Positions 11,049 through 20,938 of a stretch of DNA of 64,000 bases are shown here, in pieces (positions within the stretch are counted from its first letter, which is position 1; every line of letters begins with the position of its first letter). The stretch spans positions 202,670-266,669 of the forward strand of contig QKWP01000114.1 in NCBI GenBank assembly GCA_003550325.1, written 5' to 3'. This stretch comes from Gigaspora rosea. Lineage: Eukaryota; Glomeromycota; Glomeromycetes; Diversisporales; Gigasporaceae. A program made the translations under genes and the position numbers. Under the pieces are notes generated by a model. It was not told the DNA's origin. It saw only the letters and a list, made by a program, of their open reading frames with translations, and did not search any database.

Positions 11049-11118
11049 ATCACGTGACTTGGGTCGTTGATGGTGTAAATACGATCACGTGACCAATGCA
11101 TATCAATTATCACGTGAC
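11049..11118. promoter_or_regulatory. three ATCACGTGAC (E-box) sites
   Basis: CACGTG occurs at 11051-11056, 11086-11091 and 11111-11116, each inside the longer shared motif ATCACGTGAC. Three identical 10-mers within 70 bases in such AT-rich DNA is not expected by chance. CACGTG is the known site of fungal bHLH factors of the Cbf1/Pho4 type. They lie about 140-200 bp upstream of the TATA box of the transposase gene that follows, so a role in its promoter is inferred. Confidence 0.6.
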
Positions 11119-11251
11119 CGATGCAATGCCAATCATCATACGTTTACTGATCGGAGTTTCACACATTGTTAATTGAAATTTAAAACTTTTTTATGCAAAG
11201 CGTAAAACTCCAATCCCAATTGTAGTCAAAATTATGTCATAAATTGTTATC

Positions 11252-11259
11252 TATAAAAG
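11252..11259 (+). promoter_or_regulatory. TATA box of the FAR1/MULE gene
   Basis: TATAAAAG in the context TTATCTATAAAAGGGG, 240 bp upstream of the ATG at 11490, with a pyrimidine-rich segment downstream. The long leader is unusual but the element is a textbook match. Confidence 0.55.
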
Positions 11260-11489
11260 GGGTAGTTTTTTTGTTTTGATGCAACTCTTTTCTCTACCAT
11301 TTTTCATTACCTGAGCTACTAGAAAGAAGCGATAAACCTATACTCACATATTCACTTTATTTATTGTATATCTACGTTTCTCTTACATTTTAATACATAC
11401 AGTTTTATTTTGTTTCGACATTGCTTTTTGTAGCCTTATTTTCAAGTTGTCTACAATTATAAACTTACTGTATTTGTTTGTTTATTTCT

Positions 11490-12663
11490 ATGAATATCTT
11501 ACCAATTTTAGACGTTGATGCATATTCTGACGAACGGTCTGAATTTGATAACTTTGAAATTCACAGTAACGATATAAGTAATGAATCGTCATCATCTAAA
11601 ATAAATAACCCAAATGTAAGTGAAGTTACAGAGGACGAAGAGGATGATAGTGGAGATAGCGATAGCAAAAAACATATATATCCTATTTCAGTTGGAATGA
11701 TATTTAAGCATTGGGATGAATTTAAGCAGTAAATTTGTTTTTTTTTAGTTCTTTTTGTGGATTAGGTTACACTGTTTATTTTTTAAATTTTATTATCGTT
11801 ATTTAGATTACTTGATAATCATAGTTTAGAGCACGGCTTTGCATTTACAATTTCTCATAATGAGAATGACAAGGTGGATGGGCTTCCTCGACATCGTACC
11901 TATAAGTGTATAAAGGGCCAGAAATATGTTTTACGAAAGGAAGCACATACTATTGAAGAGCGTAATCGGGGTCATCAAACAAAAAACTGTAGGGTTTATG
12001 TTAATGCATATCACGTAAAACAGATAATGAAATTCATATATCAAAGTTTGTTGATCAACATAATCACCCGCTTACCAAAAATATCAAAATGCTTGCATCA
12101 TACTATCGAAAACTTACCTCTGAAATGAAAGAAGATATTAAGCTACTTACAAGTTGTAGAGTGTGGGCTGGCTCAATTATTGAAATTCTGCAAAAAAACC
12201 CCCAGGAAAGTATATTCATACTCGTAACGTGTACAATATGATTCGTACAACTAGAAATCAAGAATCAGTAAGCGATGCTGGAGCATTATATCACAAACTA
12301 ATAAAACAGCAGCAAGTGGATTCTACATTTTATATTGATGCGCATTTTGAAAGCCAAGATAACTGTTTGACAAGGCTCTTTTGGATGAGTCCTGAACAGC
12401 AGCAGTTGTGAACACGGTTTCATGACGTTGCTCTGCTTGATTCCACGGCAAAGACAAATCGTTATTCTATGATTTTATGCATTATAATTGTGATAGATAA
12501 TCATAATCGCTCCTGTTTGGCTGCAGATGCTATAGTTTTAGATGAGACTAAAGATACTTATATGTGGCTGTTCGTGAATATACTTAAGGCAACTGGAGAG
12601 TTGGCACCACGTTTGTTATTTACTGATTCTGATCCTGCAATGGTTGCAGCAGCAAGGGTTTGA
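11490..12663 (+). pseudogene. FAR1/MULE transposase, truncated and frameshifted
   Basis: Relative of FAR1-type proteins: an N-terminal acidic region, a FAR1 zinc-type DNA-binding region and a MULE (Mutator) transposase core. Exon 1 is 11490-11728 (start MNILPILDVD, then a Ser/Asp/Glu-rich tract); intron 11729-11816 (GTAAAT...TTTAG); exon 2 begins LLDNHSLEHGFAF. The frame shifts near 12015, before the HISKFVDQHNHPL segment, and again in a C-run at 12196-12201 before YIHTRNVYNMI. A TGA at 12409 replaces a Trp codon before TRFHDVALLDSTAKTN, which holds the first catalytic Asp. FTDSDPAMVAAARV carries the second Asp, and homology then ends at 12663, so the catalytic Glu is missing. It would cut and rejoin DNA if intact; this copy cannot. 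The context is repeat-rich. Confidence 0.85.
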
Positions 12664-13559
12664 TTGAAATTTATCGTGTGGAACTTTCAAGTTTCAAAAT
12701 TAAATGGGAGGGAGGTTTAAGAAAATGATTTGTAATAAATTAAACCAGGAAGTAAACGAAAAAAAAATTTTTATTCAAAGTAGTTGAAACTTAAGTAATG
12801 CTTAGAAAAAGAATTTTAAAAATATAAAACTGACAATTGAGAAAATATGAAATAGTCGTATCATTAAAATATTTGTTGATCAGATTAATAAAGAATTATC
12901 GAGTGATTAATTGGTATTCAAGATGATTGAAAGTAAAACTTTCATTCGGTTAATGTAATCAGGTTAGAAACTTGAAACTTTTAATAAAATCATTTATTGA
13001 ATAACTTAAGAAGAATTTAATGTGCGGGTTTTTTTGTAAAACTATAATGATTATGAGCATTAATTCGTTCTACTTATGATGTATGCAAGGATTATTGTAG
13101 TTTTAAAAGATCTATTAGAACAAAACACGAATAACCCACGATTGTGGTAAAAAATTTTCATTTATATAATTGTTTATGATCAATAGAAAAGTAATTAAAA
13201 TTGAACGATTTAGTAATTAGAAGTGAATCGAACTAAACATTAAAAGCCATTGATTTGAATTTCTGCATTCGTAATTGGTGTTTAAATTAAATTTTAAAAT
13301 AGTTTTGATTTTTATTATTAAAGAAAATTTATTATGTACGAAACGAATATATAACCGTATTACTAATATTAGAGAATTTGAATAAAGTTATAAAACTCGT
13401 GTCTTTGTCAAAGAATTGTTAGAAGGAAAAAAAAATAACATAAAAAAAAAATTAAAAAAAAAGGTAAATAATAAATAATTTTAATAATAACTTAGACATA
13501 AATAATAACCTAACACGTTTAATTTTTTTAAAAAAAAAATATTAAAAAAAAAGGGAAAT
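12664..13559. other. AT-rich stretch without a recognised gene
   Basis: Homology to the transposase stops sharply at 12663. No long open frame, repeat pair or promoter could be supported in this segment; A-runs occur near 13430-13470 and 13525-13555. Confidence 0.6.
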
Positions 13560-14730
13560 ATGACATTGATCTTTTGCGCGATTTCATATATCAAAAACAT
13601 TACTGGATCTGATAAAATATGCCATGGAAGCACTGTGTACAGGACTGGGATAGATGAATTTGTTGAATATAAATTCAAGGCATTCAGATTCGGTGAAACC
13701 ACGTTAGTCAAGGAAGTAGTAAAAGGAAGCATATCTTTGATTATTGGACAATCTGTTTACATCACTGCTGAAAAGGAGCTAAATGTAAAATGAACATGTG
13801 AATCTAAAAAAAAACAAAAATTTAAAGAGAGTTAAAAATAAATTGAAATTATTCAATCATTTAATTGATTAATAATTATATTGAAAACTTTTATATTAAA
13901 AATTTTAATAATTAATTAATTAATTGAGTAATAATAATTAACTGATTAATTAACTGATCCATAAATTGTTTTCATAAAAAATTTTTCGAATCATTATAAA
14001 CAAAAGATAAAAAAAGTTAATAAGAAAAATTTATAAATTAATTGACTAATTGATTGATTAATATTAATTAATCAATTAATCAATTATCAACAATCGAATA
14101 TTTAAATTTTTGAACAACTAAATGATTGAATTTTTATAATTCAATTTAGAAAATTAATAATATTAAAAAGTTAATAATTAATTTAAACACAATTTTTTAC
14201 TTAAATGCATGTTCAAGGTCACGATTGAACAAAATACTCTGCTACATGTGCAGATAATGAACAAATTTGCTTCTATGTGTGATCTTCCCATGTCACCAGC
14301 ATTCAGTGTTTTCACTGCCTCAGTTCAAGATTCTAGCACTCCAGAAGGTGAAAATGCAATTTTTTGGTTAAAACGTCAAGCATATAATGGCATAACAGTA
14401 TCTTGAGTATTAACAATTCTTTGCAGGTATATCCAAAGAGAAGACATGCGAGTGTGGTCGAAACTATTGCGGGAGAACTTGAACATTAAAAAAGAATGCG
14501 TGTATTTTATGTGATGTCATTAAATGGACTTACCCGTATCAAAAAAATTCAAAAACCGTAGATGATAAAAAGTTGACCAAAAGCAGAAAAACAAGAAATC
14601 AAGAATTGGAAAAATTGGCTAAAAAATTTGATTCGTTATTAAATAAAAAATGATCATGAAGCGAAAAGAATAAGACAGTCAAAGATTCTCTTAAAGAAAG
14701 TTCATCAAGAGAGAATAGGTTAAAATAAGT
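13560..14730 (+). pseudogene. unrecognised decayed gene
   Basis: Two protein-like open pieces, 13560-13793 (includes TGSDKICHGSTVYRTGIDEF and GETTLVKEVVKGS) and 14209-14406 (FKVTIEQNTLLHVQIMNKFA, DSSTPEGENAIFWLKRQAYNG), followed by coding-like sequence to about 14730 in shifting frames (REDMRVWSKLLRENLNIKKE, then a Lys-rich tail RKTRNQELEKLAKKFDSLL). The 400 bases between the two pieces are simple AT repeats, perhaps an intron or an insertion. I do not recognise a domain. Stops and frameshifts suggest a relic. Both pieces have noticeably higher GC than the surroundings. Confidence 0.45.
13850..14110. repeat. ATTAATTA/CAATTAAT low-complexity palindromic tract
   Basis: Repeated ATTAATTAATTGA and its complement over about 260 bp, able to fold on itself in several registers. 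It lies between the two pieces of the unrecognised gene. Confidence 0.7.
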
Positions 14731-14979
14731 AGTAAATGAAGTCGGAGGTAAAAAAAAAATTTAAATAAAAAATAAAAAAAATCTAAATTAGAATAAAAAT
14801 TATTATTTACCAATCTGGATAAGATCAGCACTATAGCTATATTATTACTATATTTGGAATTGGGGAAAAACAAATATATAAACTATATATTAGTAAATCT
14901 GTTTTAGGCCTAATAAAAAGTTTTTTTTTGTACTAAAAAATACTATTTTTTGAATATAAGTAAAGTTGTAGAGCAGGTT

Positions 14980-17293
14980 CTTGTGCATCTACTAGTAAAA
15001 TTTAATCTCGAACTTCAGATTGAAGCATGGAAAACTCCAATTCCAGTTATCTTTTATAACTTCTAGTTATAATTCTCACTTGGTTTGCAAATCTGTTGGA
15101 AAATTAGTTAATGCACATCAGATCAAGGCTGTAGCTGAGACATTTGAGAGCTACAAGACTATGAAAGTAGATCACCTAAAATATATAGATAGTATGCTGT
15201 TTATAAATAATAGCTTGGCAAATTTTACGAAAAATTTGGGTACCAACTATTCTATCACAAGCCAGTACTTTAAAGACTATTTATTCTTCAGATCAAATTT
15301 TACTAGCAAGTCATAATGAAGTTTATCCTTATGAGTATTTCGATTTACATGATAGATTTAAGGAAAAAGAGCTTCCTCCTATTCATGAGTTTCATAGTAC
15401 CCTTAAAGGCAAGATTTCACAAGATGACTATCAGCATGCTCAAAAAGTATGGAAAACTTTTGGTTGCAAGAATCTAGGTGAGTATCACAACCTCTATCTT
15501 AAAATCAATGTACTCAGTCTTGCAGATATTTGGACCCAATTCCAAATAACATGTATGCAGTATTATGAGCTTGATCCTGGTCATTATGTTTCAGCACCTG
15601 CATTGGCTTGGGATGCTATACTTAAGATGACAGGTGTTAAAATTGAGCTCTTTACAGATATGTCTATGCATGATTTTATAGAAGAGGTTAAGTGTGGAAG
15701 TATAGTTATAGCCTGTAAGCGCTATTTCAAGACCAATAATCCAAAAATAGGCAAGATATTTGATCTATCTAAACCCACAACATGGATAAACTATGTTGAT
15801 GCAAATAATCTTTACAGCTGAGCTATGAGTCAGTATTTGCCTATTGAAAATTATAAATGGGAGGTATGTCGTAAATATCTTGAAAATAATCCAAATAAGC
15901 AAAAGAAATATTTTGAAAAGATTCTTAATACTAAAGCAAATGCTAAAAGAGAATATTTTCTAAAGATTAATACACGGTTTCCTCTAAAAACTTATGACTA
16001 TTTGAGTGATTTACTCCTAGCTGTAGAGAATATAGCTGTAAGTAAAGATATGTTGTGTTCTCATACTATAGAGCTTGTAGATAATTTAGATAGCGGACGT
16101 TTCTCAGCTATAGAAAAATTAGTATCTCATCTTGGTCCATAAAAAGAATATGTTATTCATTACTTAGAGCTTCAATACTATGTAAAATTAGGTATGATAG
16201 TAGATGAGGTAATAGAAATTCTATCTTTCAATCAAACTAACTGGCTTGCACCCTATATTGCTTTTAATACAGAAAAGCGACAAGGTGCTAAGAATGCTTT
16301 AAGAAGGACTTCTTTAAGCTTATGAACAATTCTGTATATGGCAAGACTATGGAGAATGTTTGTAAATATCAAGAATAGCTATAAATAATGAGCAAGATAA
16401 AAAGAAGTTTATTAATCAAATTCATAAACCCTTCTTTAAGTATGCTAGACAACTTGGAAATACTTTAGTAGGAGCACATATGGGAAAAGCTAGTATAACT
16501 CTCAACAAGCCTATTATTGTTGGAGCATCAGTTCTTGGCCTTAGCAAACTTTTAATGTATCATTTCTGGTATGGGTATGTAAAAGAAAGATATAGTAATA
16601 AAGCCCAGCTTGGATATATGGATACAAACACATTCATATTTATAGTTGAAACTGAGGAAATCTATAAGGATATGGCTAAGCGACCTGATCTTTTTGATTT
16701 TAATGACTCAAAAACTATAGATCTTTTCAAGGATGAGACTCCAGATAGTGTAATTGCAGAATCTATACATATTCAAGCCAAGTCTTATCACTATGTTTTG
16801 GCAGATAAGTCTACAAAGTCTAAGTATAAGGGAGTTAGCAAAAAGGGTATGAATAATAGCTACAAACTCATATATGCCAACTTTAGAAGGGTCCTTGCTA
16901 GATGATCCAATAGATATATTATTATTATCAGAGAAAGAAGTCAAGGATTTGGCTATGCGAACTGAGGCTAATTCTATAACTCTAGTTTATCAAGACTTTC
17001 TCTTTGGTAATGAAGTATTCTATGCCAAAAATGAAGATATTTGATCAAAAGACTATATATTATCTTTGGTTGAATCAGAAAAGAAGGCTCTTTGTTCTAT
17101 AGATACTAAGCGTTGGATATTATCTGATAAAATAACTAGTTTGCCATATTATCATTGGCATATACAAGCATATAAAAATTTTATATCAAATGGAATATCT
17201 CAAGAGTTGGCTAAAGAACAAGCTTTAAGAGTTAAGCTTTCAAAAAGGTATCAAAATGAATGTGTATCCCACATATCTAAAATATCCACATAA
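14980..17293 (+). pseudogene. family B DNA polymerase relic, copy A
   Basis: DNA polymerase of the organellar/viral type-B class (related to protein-primed polymerases of linear plasmids and Polinton-like elements). It starts abruptly at about 14980, at the end of the zinc segment seen in full in the copy at 33131. Visible in order: NSHLVCKSVGKLVNAHQ (15070), an exonuclease-region LADIWTQF (15524), YYELDPGHYVSAPALAWD (15560), motif A VDANNLYS followed by a stop in place of Trp (15798-15823), motif B NSVYGKTMEN (about 16325), and motif C GYMDTNTFIF (about 16612), where the second metal-binding Asp is Asn. The C-terminal pieces (16480-16905, 17066-17293) contain KSYHYVLADKSTKSKYKGVS. Frames change at least five times. 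Inactive; no partner genes (capsid, integrase) are visible next to it. Confidence 0.85.
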
Positions 17294-17548
17294 GCTAAAC
17301 TAGTAATAAATTATATAGTTAATATTTTTTAAATATAAATATTCTTGTGAAACAATAACCCTTCAGGTCTTAATTCATAAAATAGTTCAAGTTGGTATTC
17401 TGTATTTTATTTTTTATATTTATTCTATATCAATAAAAATTACGTAAAAATAAAACATAAGAAGGCTAGAGGACCCTCTACTTTATTTAATATTTTTTTT
17501 TGTCAGAATGGCAACATACAAATAAAATAATACAAAAACAAATAAAAA

Positions 17549-17799
17549 TTAAAAGCTGTAATAACTGCGAACTTTTATTACTTTTGAAAATGTTATAGTG
17601 TTGATACCAGGGTAATTACATAGTATTTGATAATCGAGAATTATGCCTACACCAGATAGCTTTTTTTGATCACTTTCTGAATTGGAATCGTTAGTTTTGG
17701 GAGTGGTGCTATAGTTAGTCTTGGGGGTAGTAGCATCATTAGTCTTGGGGGTGGTAGCTTTGTTATTAGTCTTGGGGTGGTGCTATCTTTAGTACTCAT
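17549..17799 (-). CDS. small protein with TTPKTN repeats, probably frameshifted
   Basis: On the minus strand, ATG at 17797-17799 gives MSTKDSTTP; after a one-base slip in a C-run, another frame reads four degenerate units ending TTPKTN (about 8-9 residues each) followed by DSNSESDQKKLSGVGIILDY and a stop at 17549-17551. The repeats are a short coding minisatellite, and Thr/Pro/Asn richness suggests a disordered or secreted segment, but no signal peptide is seen. Function unknown. The slip may be a sequencing error in homopolymeric C. The spacer 17294-17548 has no feature. Confidence 0.4.
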
Positions 17800-18689
17800 T
17801 TCATGTTCCTAAATACAAAAAAATTTAGTAAGTCAAATTCATTTTTATAGACACCGTTAGACAAAATAACATTACTTTAAAAATAAATTATGGTCAGATA
17901 AAAAATTATATATGAGCAAAAAAATATTATTATAACCCACCTACAAGAAGCAGAAAAATCACTTATTTTTATACCAAACATTCGCTAGATCTAAAAAACT
18001 TGCTAGTTATATGATTAGTAATTATGTTACTCTAATACTGCCAAATCACACTTAACAAAGCAACTCCATTTCGGTTATAAAGCCCAAATACTAAATATAT
18101 TTTAGCATCCTTTTAGAGACTTAATCCTTAGATTCGATGCTTGCTATTACCAAGTGAAAAAGTTAACGATCTTGGTGATTTGGAAATTCCAAGTTCCTGC
18201 AATATATGAATTCGGATAAAACTACAGATAAAGAATGTTGTACTTATTCCTTTTATAACTCTTTTAAGTCCCTATTTATACTTTTTCTTATCAGGGTTAT
18301 ATATAATAAAAAAGGCTTTCTAGATATCCATTATAAATATTATAAATCAAAAATCGAACGTGAGAAAAAAGGCAGGTTGGTAGTACATGATCCACAGATC
18401 ACAATGTCATATGATTACTGCACCTTGTATAACGTAGCATGTAACTTTGAGGTCACATTCTTATAAAAAAATATTAATATATAAAGTCAGTAATTGTTAT
18501 CAAAATAGAATTAGAGTTTTATTATAGAAAATATTTAGAAAATTTTATGAAATTTTTTGAAAGAAACCATTGTTTTGCAATAATAATAATAATTATTGAT
18601 ATTTTTTTGAAAGATTATAATTTTTTATGAAAATATATTTTATAATATTCTATGGTTTTTCATGAAAATTATTCAAATCTTCTTACCCA
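17800..18689. other. AT-rich stretch without a recognised gene
   Basis: An 86-codon open stretch at 18206-18466 has no protein-like signature that I recognise and is probably chance. (AAT)n occurs at 18580-18596. Confidence 0.5.
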
Positions 18690-19316
18690 ACTACCTCCTT
18701 CATTAATAAAAGCTGGATAGAATCGGCTTACAACTCGAAAAAAAAATCTATTATCAGAAGTGAAGCCAGTAGTATTAGCCCTATTATAGAGGCATTTTTA
18801 AAACATGAAGTTGATAGATATCAAAAAAAAATCTCGATATATCCTGTGGATGCAGAGCATCCCCTCTACAATAGAAGCACCAGTTTCAAGACCTGAAGAG
18901 TTAGGATTCAGAGAAGAGACAAAGTCTCAAATCTCTGATTTATCTCCTAATGGCTTGCTTTGCAATACTAATATCCAAGTAATTAAGACCCCAAGGGGAA
19001 TCAAAGATTCAGCACTACATGCCATCATTGCTCCGCAATACTCTGAAGAAAAGGTTAATGCTAGAATCAAAGAAGCTACAGATAATTTACGTCAAGAATT
19101 TATTAAATCTACTGAGAAAACCTTAAAAACTATTAAGAAACAAAAAGATTTAGAATGCAATCAAATTAAGATAGATATGAGAAATAAATCAAAAAATTTA
19201 TTTGAGTTTACATTGAAAAAATATATCTGAAATGGTACTATATATAGTCTTATTCATGAATTAGAAGAGAAAAATAGTAAGTTCTATCCTGATGTATCTA
19301 GATCCAAAGGGTTATA
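18690..19316 (+). pseudogene. fragment related to the downstream end of the Gag-protease element
   Basis: Plus-strand coding-like DNA in two frames: KSWIESAYNSKKKSIIRSEA ... SISPIIEAFLKHEVDRY (18705-18820), then an open piece to 19230 with LGFREETKSQISDLSPNG, TPRGIKDSALHAIIAPQY and a long helical Glu/Lys segment (ATDNLRQEFIKSTEKTLK) predicted as a coiled coil. The SALHAIIAPQY part matches SALCAIIASQY read on the minus strand at 19375-19440, just beyond the SINE, so this is an inverted neighbour copy of the same family. No catalytic motif is seen in this fragment. Confidence 0.5.
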
Positions 19317-19443
19317 ATTCAGAGAAGAATTGATTTATACATTTTTCCTATATAGAAATATCTTGAACTTGTAATATATATTGTGAAGCAATGATAGCAC
19401 ATAGTGCTGAATTTTCAATTCCTTTTTGGGTCTTAATTATTTT

Positions 19444-19462
19444 TTTTGGGTTCATTTTTATT
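19444..19462. repeat. target-site duplication (3' side of the SINE)
   Basis: TTTTGGGTTCATTTTTATT, identical over 19 bases to 20487-20505. Confidence 0.85.
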
Positions 19463-20486
19463 TTATTTTATTTTTTTTTAATATTAAGGTGACCACTTAG
19501 GTACCCTAGCACTTTATTGATCCAAACGGGTTGGCTCGGTCAATATGACTGTGCCACATATTACATTTGTATAACGAGAATACAACTAGCCACACGTACA
19601 ACTTTTGGTTGTCTAATTTAAGTAGTCCGCCAGAAGGTTCTACACTAGATGCCATACCTGCAACCCAACTAGGGGATTGCCTATTTAAACTCTCTGGCTT
19701 CTACCCATGTTTAATGTTCCTCTCAATATACCCTTTCACGAGTAATTCGCTGTGAAAGTACCCTGAAGCTTTAGCCAAACACCTATTGGAGGGCATTTGA
19801 CCCTGTGGTAAACCTGGTAGAGTGATACCTGTCCCCAACAGGTATTCAGCTACGCTTTCGGTAATTTACGCATTCACCGAGGCAAACAACTTGCAGTCAG
19901 GGGGTTACCCTGCAACCGCTACCATTACCTACTACTGCTCTTGCGAAGTTCACTAGACCCCAGTACCCGGTCAGTCACTCTTTGGATCCTTTTTTCCAGT
20001 TATCCCAGACTACCAATCCAGTTGGCCCAGAAGAATCGGTCTGCTAGGCTTTAGGTGCCTAAGGTCTCCTTTTCTTTGGTTCATGCTTCTATAACACATG
20101 ACCTTTTCCTCTGGTTTCTCCGGCGGCCAGGTTGGTGGGCCCTCTTTGCCATAGGGGCTTTTGCCCGTCCAGTTTTCCGGTCAGTCACTGCTAAGATCCT
20201 TTTCCCCAGTATCGTCGAAAGTCTAGCTACTTCTCCACTCTGGACTTGCCAAATGGGTTTCTGTTTCTCCGGTTCCTTGGATTTGTCTGTGTAATGAGAC
20301 ACAATTTCACCTGAAAGCTCCCATTCAAGATGATAACCAAGGACTACAGGTGGTGTACCCAACCGATCGACAAGACACAGTTACCGGAACACAGGTCTAT
20401 TTTTCAAAAGCGTCGCCAGTGGGATTTGAACTCTAGACCTGCCACTTGGGGTGACAACTTACCAACTTCCCTAAGTCGCTACACCC
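19463..20486 (-). mobile_element. tRNA-headed SINE, about 1.02 kb, full length
   Basis: Minus-strand retroposon bounded by a 19-bp target duplication TTTTGGGTTCATTTTTATT at 19444-19462 and 20487-20505. The 5' end (20486-20410) resembles a tRNA: an A-box-like TAGCGACTTAGGGAAGTTGG and a B-box-like AGAGTTCAAATCCC (20433-20420), the internal promoter of RNA polymerase III. The body is GC-richer than its surroundings and has an internal partial duplication (TCAGTCACT...GGATCCTTTT at 19971 against TCAGTCACT...AGATCCTTTT at 20181, plus-strand reading). The 3' end has AATAAAG (19518) and TCACCTTAATATTAAA like the LINE tail at 5628-5671. A length of 1 kb is long for a SINE. It interrupts the Gag-protease relic. 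Confidence 0.8.
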
Positions 20487-20505
20487 TTTTGGGTTCATTT
20501 TTATT
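20487..20505. repeat. target-site duplication (5' side of the SINE)
   Basis: Exact partner of 19444-19462; together they mark the ends of the SINE. Confidence 0.85.
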
Positions 20506-20566
20506 ATAAACAGAAAGTGGAATAGTAATGCTTTTTTCATTAACTGATGCTATAAACTTACCTTTA

Positions 20567-20938
20567 CTATAGGTCCCAGCCAGCTCGATGTTGCCATCTA
20601 GTACCAAGAATAAATAATGATATATCATTACCATTATTATCTTTTTCTGTTGATAAAACTGAAAACTCATCTGAAATTGTTAAAGTATCATTTGCAATAC
20701 CTATAGTAACAGGTGTATCAGAAAAGCTCGCAATAGAATGTTTTTTGCCTATAGCACCTGTTAGTCTATAAACCTTTTTTCTATCTATTTTTAACCCAAA
20801 ATATTTTATAAAATAGTTTGCGATATTTCCAGAAATATGTGACCCATCTGAACCTGCATCGAGTAATGCATGAGGTATTTCTAAATCATATACTTTACAT
20901 AAAATAGTGGCATAATTATTGGGGTCTTTTATTTGCAA
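20567..20938 (-). pseudogene. retropepsin-like aspartic protease piece
   Basis: A 123-codon open piece containing the flap-type fold signature: catalytic triplet DAGS within ALLDAGSDGSHIS (residues 26-38) and hydrophobic-hydrophobic-Gly ILGTRW near residue 110, spacing normal for a single-domain retropepsin monomer that works as a dimer. The second residue of the triplet is Ala rather than Thr/Ser, which is rare in retroviral enzymes but found in some retropepsin-like families. It is part of the Gag-protease relic. Confidence 0.7.

Noticed and set aside
20055..20362. Open frames of 79-93 codons within the SINE on both strands
   Set aside because: They lie inside a Pol III-type retroposon. 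A distant match at protein level to copy 2 (57312-57494) is explained by DNA homology; the frame is not preserved across the copies.
20410..20486. Functional tRNA gene
   Set aside because: A- and B-box-like motifs are present but the acceptor stem does not pair well and the sequence is fused to a retroposon body with target duplications.
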